Shown in pieces: positions 33,560 to 41,457 of a stretch of 54,495 nt of DNA; the stretch's first letter is position 1, and each line of letters starts with the position of its first letter. The stretch is taken from contig CABSLQ010000012.1 of assembly GCA_902478605.1 (NCBI GenBank), positions 1-54,495 of the forward strand. Reading direction: 5' to 3'. The DNA comes from an uncultured Oscillospiraceae bacterium (GTDB taxonomy: Bacteria > Bacillota > Clostridia > Oscillospirales > Acutalibacteraceae). A program made the position numbers and the translations under genes. Below the pieces are notes generated by a model. The model was not told where the DNA came from. It worked only from the letters and a program-made list of their open reading frames with translations, and ran no database searches.

Positions 33560-34006
33560 ATGGAGGTTACGGGTCAGGAATACCGGCAGATGAATAAAAA
33601 GGTGGTACCCAAGTCGCCCGTCTTCACCAACTGCCTCAAGGCGTTTCTCATCGGCGGCCTTATCTGCACCATCGCCGAGGTGATTGTGCAGCTGCTGCAG
33701 AATCAGGCGGGCATGCCGCTCAAGGATGCCCGGCTAATCGGATCCATTTCGCTCATTTTCCTCAGCGTGGTGCTGACCGGCCTTAATGTGTATGACAACA
33801 TCGCCAAGCACGCGGGCGCCGGTACCCTGGTACCGATCACCGGCTTTGCCAACGCCATTGTCTCGCCCGCCATTGAGTTCAAAAGCGAGGGGCTGGTGCT
33901 CGGCCTTGCCGCGAAGATGTTCACCATCGCGGGTCCCGTGCTCGTTTACGGCATTACGGCGTCGATTGCGTATGGTCTGATACTGTATATGCTGTCGCTG
34001 TTTTAG
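33560..34006 (+). CDS. spoVAC: Stage V sporulation protein AC
   Basis: SpoVAC is a membrane protein of the channel that moves Ca-dipicolinate into spores and out at germination. The 148-residue protein has the family start NKKVVPKSPVFTNCLKAFLIGGLICT, about four membrane segments, and the signature FANAIVSPAIEFKSEG. It lies 11 nt before spoVAD. Upstream, TGAATA and GAATATA 18 nt apart (33495-33525) loosely resemble a sigma-G promoter. Confidence 0.94.
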   Translation: MEVTGQEYRQMNKKVVPKSPVFTNCLKAFLIGGLICTIAEVIVQLLQNQAGMPLKDARLIGSISLIFLSVVLTGLNVYDNIAKHAGAGTLVPITGFANAIVSPAIEFKSEGLVLGLAAKMFTIAGPVLVYGITASIAYGLILYMLSLF

Positions 34007-34017
34007 GAGGGGATGTC

Positions 34018-35028
34018 ATGCCGGAAAGAAAAGGACAATTTACCGTCACCCTGTCCAACCGCCCCTCCATCCTCGGCTATGCCGCCGTGGTAGGCAAGAA
34101 GGAAGGCGAGGGGCCGCTCGGCCGCTATTTCGACTATATCTTCGAGGACACGACGCTGGGCGAGAAAACCTGGGAGAAGGCGGAAAGCGCCATGCAGCGG
34201 GAGGCCTTTACCCGGGCGCTCGACAAGGCGGGCCTGTCCCCGTCGCAGGTGCAGTATATTTTTGCGGGCGACCTGCTTAACCAGAATATCGCCTCCACCT
34301 TCGGCCTGCGGGAATACAATGTGCCGCTGTACGGGCAGTTCGGGGCATGCTCCACCATGGCGCAGACGCTTGGCCTGGCGGCCATCTTTGTGGACAGCGG
34401 CGCTGCCGATATCTGCAGCGCCGTGACCTCGTCCCATTTCTGCTCGGCGGAACGGCAGTTCCGCTTTCCGCTGGAATACGGCGGCCAGCGCCCGCCCACC
34501 GCCCAGTGGACAGCCACCGCTTCCGGTTCCACTGTCGTCGGCATGGGTGGAAACGGCGTGCGCATCGCCGCGGTGTGTGCCGGACGCGTGACCGACCTTG
34601 GCATCACGGACGCGAACAACATGGGGGCGGCGATGGCCCCGGCGGCGGCCGATACCATTGCCAACTTCCTGCAGGATACCGCCACGTCGCCCGATGATTA
34701 CGATCTCATCGTGACCGGCGATTTGTCGGCGGTTGGAAGCGAGCTGCTTTGTGAGCTGCTCAGCCGCAAGGGGATCACGCTCGGAAAAAATTACACCGAC
34801 TGCGGCCTGCTCATCTACGATCGCAACAAGCAGGATGTGCATGCGGGCGGGTCGGGCTGCGGCTGCTCGGCGGCGGTGCTCAATTCGTATCTGCTGGGCA
34901 AGATGGAACGTAAGGAGCTGAACAGCGTGCTGTTCATCGGCACGGGCGCGCTTATGTCGCCCACTTCGTCACAACAAGGGGAGAGCATTCCCGGCATCGC
35001 CCATCTCGTGCATTTGGTGACAAATTGA
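34018..35028 (+). CDS. spoVAD: Stage V sporulation protein AD
   Basis: SpoVAD is the thiolase-fold subunit of the SpoVA complex that binds dipicolinic acid. The 336-residue length is standard, with SNRPSILGYAAVVGKKEGEG at the start, YGQFGACSTMAQTLGLA, and a C-terminal VLFIGTGALMSPTSSQQGES. The ATG has GGAGGGG upstream. The usual third gene spoVAE (spoVAEB) does not follow; the next 600 bp are gene-free and lower in GC. Confidence 0.95.
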   Translation: MPERKGQFTVTLSNRPSILGYAAVVGKKEGEGPLGRYFDYIFEDTTLGEKTWEKAESAMQREAFTRALDKAGLSPSQVQYIFAGDLLNQNIASTFGLREYNVPLYGQFGACSTMAQTLGLAAIFVDSGAADICSAVTSSHFCSAERQFRFPLEYGGQRPPTAQWTATASGSTVVGMGGNGVRIAAVCAGRVTDLGITDANNMGAAMAPAAADTIANFLQDTATSPDDYDLIVTGDLSAVGSELLCELLSRKGITLGKNYTDCGLLIYDRNKQDVHAGGSGCGCSAAVLNSYLLGKMERKELNSVLFIGTGALMSPTSSQQGESIPGIAHLVHLVTN

Positions 35029-35543
35029 GAAGCGGACGTAAAGGCATAGAGTAGGAAATGATGCGCGAAAAGTGCATAAAAAGAGACATGGCCTGTAGCC
35101 CTCCGATTATAATGAAGTCGCGACACAGCACTTATATGAACAATTGTCCCAACAGAACTGCCGCCGCGTCTGGCGGACGGCGTTGAAAGCAAGGGGAAAC
35201 CCAGAGTTCTCCTTGCTTTTTTGCTACCCGGAAGGATCCCGCCGCAAGGGCTGGCCCAATGCGCTCACGGATGGTATTGACATTGGTGTGGAGATAAAAA
35301 GCACCTCGACGGGAGCGCCTAACGCCTGCTTCCACGCGTTCTCCTGGACATCCGCCATAACTGAATCACGCTCCAAAAGTCAAGTGCTTTTGCCTTTGCT
35401 ATACTCCCCTTTCCCCTCAATGATCAAAAAAGTAAAAGCACGCCCCTAAAGAGCGTTCTTTTGCTTCTCTCATTCTCTAACAAATGGTTTTATATGTGGA
35501 GGTAGATCAGCCTTAAAGAGAAGACTATTTTAGTCGCCGCCGC
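35029..35543. other. Gene-free stretch after spoVAD
   Basis: No convincing coding frame was seen on either strand. A TATAAT at 35108-35113 lacks a good -35. A terminator-like hairpin lies at 35186-35222. On the minus strand a 67-codon frame (35132-35335) contains HTNVNTIRERIGPALAAGSF, which could be a worn gene fragment but was not recognised. Composition is less GC-rich than the neighbours. Confidence 0.5.
35186..35222 (+). terminator. Terminator-like hairpin in the gene-free stretch
   Basis: AAAGCAAGG (35186-35194) pairs with CCTTGCTTT (35211-35219), followed by a T-run. It may end a read-through transcript of spoVAD or a small RNA. Confidence 0.7.
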
Positions 35544-35572
35544 TTGACATTTGTATAGTGCTGGTCTATAAT
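35544..35572 (+). promoter_or_regulatory. Perfect consensus promoter before GDPD
   Basis: TTGACA (35544-35549), exactly 17 nt, TATAAT (35567-35572). Transcription should begin near 35579. Confidence 0.9.
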
Positions 35573-35592
35573 GAAAATGCTTGCAGATGAAT

Positions 35593-35635
35593 AGATGCAA
35601 AAACCGCAGCAACGGGCCGGTTTTTGCATCTTTTT
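35593..35635 (+). terminator. Leader terminator (attenuator or small-RNA end)
   Basis: AGATGCAAAAACCG (35593-35606) pairs with CGGTTTTTGCATCT (35618-35631), loop 35607-35617, then a T-tract. It lies only about 15 nt after the predicted transcription start and 30 nt before the GDPD start codon, so most transcripts should stop unless antitermination occurs. Confidence 0.88.
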
Positions 35636-35664
35636 ACTTTATAAAACAAAGGAGCTGACTTATC

Positions 35665-36390
35665 ATGCAGGACACGGTACATCTATCACACAAACATGGG
35701 GTACAAATGATTGCACATCGGGGGTTAAGCGGCCTTGAACCGGAAAACACGGTTGCCGCCTTTGCTATGGCGGCCGGTCGCAGCTATTTCGGTATTGAAA
35801 CGGATATACACCGTACGGCCGACGGCCAATTTATACTCATTCATGATGATTCCACCGGCCGTGTGGCGGCGGAAAATCTGCCGGTTGAGGGTACGGATTT
35901 TGCAACGCTCCGCGCACTGAAGCTCGTGGAACGCAACGGAGAAATCAGTAAGCGCGGGCTGCAGCTTCCCACGCTGGAAGAATATATCGGTGTTTGTCAG
36001 CGATCCGGCAAAACGGCAGTATTGGAACTAAAGAATCCTATGGAAAAGGAGGATATTCTCCATATTTGCGACAGCATTCGAGCACAGGGATATCTGGATG
36101 GAGTTATTTTTATCTCCTTTGATTTTGCAAACCTTAAGGCGGTACGCGAATTCCTCCCTGAGCAGCCTGTACAGTTTCTAACCGACCTTGTGCATGACGA
36201 GCAGATTGCGCGGCTGCAAAGCCACCGCTTTGACCTGGATGCGGAATACCACACGCTGAATGCGGAATTAGTGGAGAAATGCCATGCGGCAGGTATCCGC
36301 GTAAATTGTTGGACAGTGGACGATCCAGAGGCCGCCGCCCGACTGGTTGCATATGGCGTTGATTATATTACCACGAATATCTTGGAGTAG
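35665..36390 (+). CDS. Glycerophosphodiester phosphodiesterase
   Basis: GDPD hydrolyses glycerophosphodiesters to glycerol 3-phosphate and an alcohol. The TIM-barrel signature is complete: MIAHRGLSGLEPENTVAAF (14-32) and ETDIHRTADGQFILIHDD, with the catalytic His pair, and ELKNP and NCWTVDDPEAAARL near the end. It has 241 residues and no signal peptide, so it is cytoplasmic. AAAGGAG 8 nt before the ATG. Expression probably depends on reading through the leader terminator. Codon use is more AT-rich than in the flanking genes, hinting at transfer. Confidence 0.95.
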   Translation: MQDTVHLSHKHGVQMIAHRGLSGLEPENTVAAFAMAAGRSYFGIETDIHRTADGQFILIHDDSTGRVAAENLPVEGTDFATLRALKLVERNGEISKRGLQLPTLEEYIGVCQRSGKTAVLELKNPMEKEDILHICDSIRAQGYLDGVIFISFDFANLKAVREFLPEQPVQFLTDLVHDEQIARLQSHRFDLDAEYHTLNAELVEKCHAAGIRVNCWTVDDPEAAARLVAYGVDYITTNILE

Positions 36391-36850
36391 GGAGAAGCAT
36401 TGACGCGTCGCCATCAACTGCCGTCTGTATGCCGACATCTTCTACAGACGAAAAGCCGGAGCCGGAACGGTGCCGGCGCTAAGTGGGGAGACCACGCCGG
36501 AAATGGTAAACGCTTTGGATATTAAGCCCGGTGTCGTACTTGAAAATCGCGGACAGATATTGGCGTTTCTATAAAGCATATTCCGGTTTTTGCCACGAAT
36601 ATCGATCGGTATGGAAGTGGATATGACGAAGGATGGGGCGGTATCCAATATTTCGAAAAAAACCGGCGCGTTAGAAATCCCGCTGGTTTTGTACTGTTTA
36701 AGCAGGGTGAATGCCGGCGTCAAAAGACGCCGGCATTCTTATTCGGATTCCTCTTCAACAACGTTTTAATTTTGCGTACGGTACGGCTTTTTCTATTGCA
36801 GCAGCTCTGCTGCCGAGGACATACCGTTGATTCGGAACTATGCAGGCAAC
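36391..36850. other. Gene-free stretch with possible gene remnant
   Basis: No complete gene is visible. A plus-strand stretch up to about 36573 reads in one frame as YADIFYRRKAGAGTVPALSG followed by EMVNALDIKPGVVLENRGQ and a stop. It lacks a start and is followed by a frame change, so it may be a broken gene of unknown kind. The terminator at 36709 follows. Confidence 0.45.
36709..36740. terminator. Terminator hairpin
   Basis: GAATGCCGGCGTC (36709-36721) pairs with GACGCCGGCATTC (36726-36738) around AAAA, followed by a short T-rich tract. It lies between the GDPD region and the convergent amt gene. Confidence 0.75.
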
Positions 36851-38581
36851 TTACTCCTCATCCTGGAGGGCGTCGTAACCGGTCTCGCCGGTACGAACTT
36901 TGACTACCTGCTCTACATCGTAGATGAAGATTTTGCCGTCGCCCACATTGCCAGTGTACAGCGCTTGCTTCACCGTCTCCACAAGGGTTTGGGTAGGAAT
37001 CTTGCAAATGACCACGTCGATCTTCATTTTGGGCAGCAGACGCGCTTCCACAGGCGCGCCCCGGAAGTAGGTTTCGTGCCCCTTCTGAACACCGTAACCA
37101 AAGACATTGGTCACGGTCAGGCCGGTTACACCGAGCCTATCCAAAGCGTTCTGGAGCTGTGCAAACCGGGACTGATTGGTGATGATGGATACACGGGTCA
37201 TCTTGGGGCCGGCACCCTGAGCCGGCGCAGCCTTGTGAATTACGGGAATGGCTTCATCGGCGCCGACGGCGGGCGGTGCAGGCGTTGTCTCTTCCCCTGT
37301 TGTGGGATATTCGTCTAACGAAGCGGCGACAAAATCGGGATAGGCCTGGTTGCCATGCTCACCTACATCCAGGCCGGCAAGCTCTTCTTCACGGGACACA
37401 CGGATGCCAATGGTCTTTTTCAGCACCAGCCACACAGCGGACGAGGTGATAAACACAAACGCGCCAACCGCTGCGATACCCAGAAGCTCCACGCCCAGAA
37501 GCGAAAATCCGCCGCCATAGAACAGGCCGTTGACAGTGGACAGGGATGTGGTTCCATCTTTGGCAAACAGACCGACACAGATGGTGCCGAACACACCGCA
37601 TCCCAGGTGAACAGAGGTCGCACCAACCGGATCGTCAACCCGAACGCGGTCAAAGAAAACGACAAGAAAAACGACAAGAATACCGGAAACGGCGCCGATA
37701 AGCAGCGAAACCCCGACGGTAAAATAGGCGCAGCCGCCGGTGATGCCCACCAAACCGGCCAGACAGCCGTTAATGGTCATGCCCAGGTCAGGTTTGCCGA
37801 TGAATACCCACGCCGTGATGGTGGAGGTAAGAACAGCGGCAATGGCCGATGTATTGGTGGTTACAAGGATATGCATAACGTCAGATGGATTCTGAAAGCT
37901 CATAGTGGAGCCGGGATTGAAGCCAAACCATCCCAGCCACAGGACAAACAGGCCAATTACCGCCAGAGACATGTTGTGACCGGGAATGGCCCGGGGCTTA
38001 CCATCCTTGCCATATTTTCCAATGCGGGGCCCCAGGATTATGGCGCCGGACAGGGCCGCCCAGCCGCCCACGGAATGAACCGCGCTGTCGCCCGCAAAAT
38101 CCAGAAAGCCCAGCTGGCTCAACCAACCGCCGCCCCAAATCCAATGGCCCACAATGGGATAAATGACCAGCGTCAGCACAAAGGAAAAGAGGATAAAGGA
38201 GATATACTTGATGCGCTCTGCCACGGCACCGGACACAATGGTTGCGGCCGTACCGCAGAACACCAGCTGGAAGAAAAACTTGCCCCAGAAGGGTACCGTC
38301 GATGTCAGCGTGTCGCCATAATAAGACAGGTCTGAGCTGCCAAGAACAAACAAATGCTCGGTGCCTATAAACGGATTGTCCCCGCCGAACATCAGGCCCC
38401 AGCCTAACAGCATGAAACCCAGGGACGAAATCGCAAATACGATAAAGTTTTTTGAAAGGATATTGACCGTGTTTTTCGCGCGTGCAAAGCCTGCCTCCAC
38501 GGCGGCGAAACCCAGGTTCATAAAGAAAACCAGAATAGCCGCCAGCAATACCCACAGAGTGTCGGTGATCGAAAAGCTCAT
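36851..38581 (-). CDS. amt: Ammonium transporter fused to a C-terminal PII domain
   Basis: The first part (about 1-420) is an Amt/Rh-type channel with some eleven membrane helices, including AVHSVGGWAALSGAI and GYSG/AWxFxG-like segments. A linker of about 40 residues rich in Pro/Glu/Thr follows. Residues about 460-576 form a GlnB-like PII domain (MTRVSIITNQSRFAQLQNAL, T-loop QKGHETYFRGA, C-terminal GKIFIYDVEQVVKVRTGE). PII trimers normally plug Amt trimers when nitrogen is plentiful; here the plug is tethered. The residue matching the uridylylated Tyr51 of E. coli GlnB is Phe, so control is probably by nucleotides and 2-oxoglutarate. Confidence 0.95.
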   Translation of the reverse strand: MSFSITDTLWVLLAAILVFFMNLGFAAVEAGFARAKNTVNILSKNFIVFAISSLGFMLLGWGLMFGGDNPFIGTEHLFVLGSSDLSYYGDTLTSTVPFWGKFFFQLVFCGTAATIVSGAVAERIKYISFILFSFVLTLVIYPIVGHWIWGGGWLSQLGFLDFAGDSAVHSVGGWAALSGAIILGPRIGKYGKDGKPRAIPGHNMSLAVIGLFVLWLGWFGFNPGSTMSFQNPSDVMHILVTTNTSAIAAVLTSTITAWVFIGKPDLGMTINGCLAGLVGITGGCAYFTVGVSLLIGAVSGILVVFLVVFFDRVRVDDPVGATSVHLGCGVFGTICVGLFAKDGTTSLSTVNGLFYGGGFSLLGVELLGIAAVGAFVFITSSAVWLVLKKTIGIRVSREEELAGLDVGEHGNQAYPDFVAASLDEYPTTGEETTPAPPAVGADEAIPVIHKAAPAQGAGPKMTRVSIITNQSRFAQLQNALDRLGVTGLTVTNVFGYGVQKGHETYFRGAPVEARLLPKMKIDVVICKIPTQTLVETVKQALYTGNVGDGKIFIYDVEQVVKVRTGETGYDALQDEE

Positions 38582-38730
38582 AACATTTCCTCCCTTAGGG
38601 CGGCTCCACAGCGCCGCCCAGTTTTGCGGGCCCCTAAAAGGAGATGCCGTCGCATCTTTGCGGGAGACACCTCATCGCGCGAATCAAAAAAGGCGCTGTG
38701 AGATCTGCCCTCACAGCGCCTTTGCTTGAT
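38582..38730 (-). promoter_or_regulatory. Amt leader with attenuator and SD-proximal hairpin
   Basis: The transcript of about 149 nt first forms a terminator hairpin (38692-38720). It then forms an AGATGC/GCATCT hairpin and a GGGCGGC/GCCGCCC hairpin (38598-38619) just before the SD AAGGGAGG. The last hairpin reuses GGCGCTGTG from the terminator's 5' arm, so the two parts could pair alternatively with CTCACAGCGCC. This looks like nitrogen-responsive control by antitermination or by masking the SD; the effector is unknown. Confidence 0.7.
38685..38720 (-). terminator. Attenuator terminator in the amt leader
   Basis: On the minus strand GGCGCTGTGAG (38720-38710) pairs with CTCACAGCGCC (38702-38692), followed by TTTTTTG. 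It begins about 10 nt after the predicted start of transcription. Confidence 0.88.
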
Positions 38731-38736
38731 GACACA

Positions 38737-38765
38737 AGTATATACCTTGTTTTGCATAATGTCAA
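38737..38765 (-). promoter_or_regulatory. Promoter of amt
   Basis: TTGACA (38765-38760), 17 nt, TATACT (38742-38737) on the minus strand. Confidence 0.88.
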
Positions 38766-38839
38766 CCGTTTATTTTCATTTTTATTATGTTATACTGATT
38801 TATACAAAAAATCAGCTTTATTTTTGCAATAAAAATAAA

Positions 38840-39532
38840 TCAAACTTGCATTTTCGTATATATTGGAATCGGCCGATCCACGCACAGACTGTCCGGCGTT
38901 ACCAGACAGTCCAGCGCCAGTATCCGTACCCCGGCGGCAACGGCCTCTCGCATAGCCTGGCCAAATGCCGGGTGTATGTTGTCATTCGGACAGAAGGCGC
39001 GGCAGCCCTTCATCTGCAGAATGATACATACCGTGCAGTCGTACCCCGTTTCCTGGGCGGCGGCCAGCTCCTGCAGATGCTTGACGCCCCTCTCGGTGGG
39101 GGCATCGGGAAACATGGCCAGACCGTTTTTTTCCAGAGTACAGCCCTTTACCTCCACAAAGCCCCGCTGTTCCCCTGCCTCCCAGTAGAAATCGAACCGG
39201 GATTGTCCCCAGACGGTTTCCGGGCGCAGCAGGGTCAGACCGGCCACAAAATGGCCTGCCGCCGCCCACTCGGCGAACACCTTGTTGGGGGCCTGGGCGT
39301 CCATGTTGATGAGCAGGCCGTCCTTGTCCACGGCGACCAGGTCATAGCGGGTTTTGCGGGAGGGACTGTCGCTTTTCTCCAGCCAGACCCGGCGGCCCGG
39401 AAGCAGCAGTTCCTTACACCGTCCGGTATTTTTCACGTGAACCGTTTCCGTATGTCCGTGCAATTTTACCTGGGCGATGAAGCGATTGGGACGGGATAAA
39501 AACACAGCCGGTACGATATGCCGATATTGCAT
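38840..39532 (-). CDS. sfsA: SfsA family DNA/RNA nuclease
   Basis: The 230-residue protein has the SfsA layout: an N-terminal OB-like part (FLSRPNRFIAQVKLHGHTETVHVKNTGRCKELLLPG, here cited by its ends) and a PD-(D/E)xK nuclease-like domain with FDFYW...GFVEVKGCTLE, then TERGVKHLQEL. SfsA was first named for sugar-fermentation stimulation; nuclease activity has been reported for the family. ATG 39532 has AAAGGAA upstream; the frame is open to 39631. Confidence 0.93.
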   Translation of the reverse strand: MQYRHIVPAVFLSRPNRFIAQVKLHGHTETVHVKNTGRCKELLLPGRRVWLEKSDSPSRKTRYDLVAVDKDGLLINMDAQAPNKVFAEWAAAGHFVAGLTLLRPETVWGQSRFDFYWEAGEQRGFVEVKGCTLEKNGLAMFPDAPTERGVKHLQELAAAQETGYDCTVCIILQMKGCRAFCPNDNIHPAFGQAMREAVAAGVRILALDCLVTPDSLCVDRPIPIYTKMQV

Positions 39533-39666
39533 GGAAAATTCCTTTCTAGCAGAGGGTTTGAACAGGCAGAGCGGATCCAATCGGGAACGAATGCGGCATG
39601 CCGCCGGCCGCCTTTTGCCGGAGGAAGCCATATGGGAAGAGGGGCTGATTCTGCGGCCCTTTCTCT

Positions 39667-40692
39667 TTACAGCTTCCGGCCCATGAAGCGCTGAACCGGG
39701 CTGTGCGCGGGGTTATTGACGCGGTAAACGGCTTCGAGGATCTCCTCCCGCCGTTCCGGCGCGCCGGTGACGACGTCTTCGATAACATAGGGCCCGTTTT
39801 TAAAGTGGCCGTAGACCACGCCGTCAAATTCCCCGTCGATAAGGAGAAACTGCAGCATATCGTACGCCGGATGCCGGTAACGTTCCTTGAGCATGGGCTC
39901 AACCGTTTTGACAAGAATATCGTTGCGGTGCATGGCCAGAACGCTGCGCGGGACGGGAAGGGAGGCGGCGCGGTCCGCGTCCTCCGCAAGCATGTAGCCG
40001 CCGCCCTGCCGCACCAAAACGCCCTCGTCTGCGAGCGCTTCCGCCGCGGTGCGGATATCCCGGCCCGGCAGGCGGTAAAACGCCCGGGCCATATCCGCGT
40101 CAAACCAGACCATGCGGAAGGCAAACCGCCGCAGCACGATTTGCAGTGCCTGCTGCCTGGTGTACCGCTGCAAATGCACGGCGGGAAACATTTCGTCAAA
40201 GAGATACCAGGCGCGATCCCATTCCCCGTCATACTGGTCTTCGTAGACAAGAAAGGCTTCCTGCAGGCGATGCAGCGCGGGCGTGATTTCCTTGACAAGC
40301 ATGCCGGTCAGCTGCTTCATCTGCTGAATGGTGAGCGGTCCTTCCCGTTCGATGAGGCGGAGCAGGGCCGCCTGCCGCGTCGTGGGCCGATCGAGCGGTT
40401 TTTGAAACAGGCAGGCGAACAGCTCCATATCCGCCGCCTCGATCCAGCCGAGATTGCCCCCGGCAAAGCGTCCCTTGACGAGCTCGCGGGTGCGCTGGCG
40501 TGCGGCGTTGAAGGCCAGGTCATCGAAGGCGGCGCGAAAGGTGAGGCAGGGAGGCTGACCGAAGCCGTTCCAGTATACGTTCTGGCCCGGCTGGGTATCC
40601 CGGAAAAGAGCGCGGTATTGGTCTTCATCCGCCTGCCGGGACAAAAACTGCCGTTCCATGCGCAGGGCGGTGACGTTCGAATCGTGCGGCAT
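39667..40692 (-). CDS. Winged-helix DNA glycosylase, AlkZ/YcaQ-like
   Basis: This 341-residue protein appears to belong to the HTH_42/AlkZ family, which unhooks DNA interstrand crosslinks or resists DNA-alkylating antibiotics. Seen are winged-helix repeats (LIEREGPLTIQQMKQLTG; ALADEGVLVRQGGGYMLAED) and the family-like Arg-rich segments. The QxQ catalytic motif is not clear by eye (QPGQNVYW near residue 28 is a candidate), so it could be a divergent group. GGAGG precedes ATG 40692. It is divergent from a CAT-like gene. Confidence 0.7.
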   Translation of the reverse strand: MPHDSNVTALRMERQFLSRQADEDQYRALFRDTQPGQNVYWNGFGQPPCLTFRAAFDDLAFNAARQRTRELVKGRFAGGNLGWIEAADMELFACLFQKPLDRPTTRQAALLRLIEREGPLTIQQMKQLTGMLVKEITPALHRLQEAFLVYEDQYDGEWDRAWYLFDEMFPAVHLQRYTRQQALQIVLRRFAFRMVWFDADMARAFYRLPGRDIRTAAEALADEGVLVRQGGGYMLAEDADRAASLPVPRSVLAMHRNDILVKTVEPMLKERYRHPAYDMLQFLLIDGEFDGVVYGHFKNGPYVIEDVVTGAPERREEILEAVYRVNNPAHSPVQRFMGRKL

Positions 40693-40726
40693 GGTTCCTC
40701 CGTCCTTCCTTTTTGACAGGTTGTAT

Positions 40727-40755
40727 TTGGCGGTTCGCCCAGTATGTGCTATAAT
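40727..40755 (+). promoter_or_regulatory. Promoter of the CAT-like gene
   Basis: TTGGCG (40727-40732), 17 nt, TATAAT (40750-40755), 37 nt before the start codon. Confidence 0.65.
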
Positions 40756-40792
40756 GACGTGGAAAACGATTGGGAAACGGAGCAATGCGGCG

Positions 40793-41413
40793 ATGGCGTT
40801 TGCGATAATCGACAGGGAGCACTGGGTGCGCCGGGAATACTTTGACCACTATTTTTCTGCCGTCCCCTGCGCCTACAGCATGACGGTGAAGCTGGACATC
40901 ACCCGCCTCAGGGCCGCGGGAGTGAAGCTGTATCCGGCCATGCTGCATTGCCTGGCCCGTGTCGTTAACCGGCACGAGGAATTCCGGACGGCCTTTGATG
41001 AGCACGGCAATCTGGGCATTTACGATTGCCTGCATCCGTGCTATACCGTGTTCCACGATGACACCGAAACCTTTTCCACCATCTGGACCGCCTATCAGGA
41101 GGCGTATGCCGCCTTTGAAGAGGCCTATCGCCGGGACACGGCGGCCTATGGAGGCTGCAGGCGTTTTGAGGCGAAGCCAGACACGCCCGCGAACGCCTTC
41201 AACGTTTCGATGCTCCCGTGGGAATCCTTTGAGAGCTTTCATCTGCATCTGCCGCGGGGCAACGACTATCTGCTGCCGATTTTCACCATGGGCCGCTTTT
41301 ATGAGGAGAAGGGGAGAGTGCTCCTGCCTCTGGCCGTGCAGGTGCACCATGCGGTCTGCGACGGGTTTCATGTGTGTCGTTTCATACAGGAGCTACGGCA
41401 GCTCACCGCATAA
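40793..41413 (+). CDS. Type A chloramphenicol O-acetyltransferase-like protein
   Basis: The 206-residue protein has the CAT fold and active-site motif QVHHAVCDGFHV (183-194; catalytic His of HHxxxDG). It also has FNVSMLPWESFESFHLHL and the substrate loop near YPAMLHCLARVVNRH. The length, just short of the usual 210-220, is close to classical CatA enzymes. It may acetylate chloramphenicol or another alcohol; many chromosomal Clostridia carry such genes with untested specificity. ATG 40793 has an ACGGAG SD. There are no mobile-element genes next to it. Confidence 0.88.
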   Translation: MAFAIIDREHWVRREYFDHYFSAVPCAYSMTVKLDITRLRAAGVKLYPAMLHCLARVVNRHEEFRTAFDEHGNLGIYDCLHPCYTVFHDDTETFSTIWTAYQEAYAAFEEAYRRDTAAYGGCRRFEAKPDTPANAFNVSMLPWESFESFHLHLPRGNDYLLPIFTMGRFYEEKGRVLLPLAVQVHHAVCDGFHVCRFIQELRQLTA

Positions 41414-41424
41414 AGCGCAAACAA

Positions 41425-41454
41425 CATGCCGGGGCCCCAAGGGACCCCGGCATG
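41425..41454. terminator. Hairpin between convergent CAT-like gene and prfB
   Basis: CATGCCGGGG (41425-41434) pairs with CCCCGGCATG (41445-41454). No T-run follows on either strand; it fits a shared 3' end. Confidence 0.65.
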
Positions 41455-41457
41455 TGC

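Noticed and set aside
36391..36573. Open stretch after GDPD as a gene
   Set aside because: It has no start codon with an SD, no family match and a frame change; kept only as a possible remnant.
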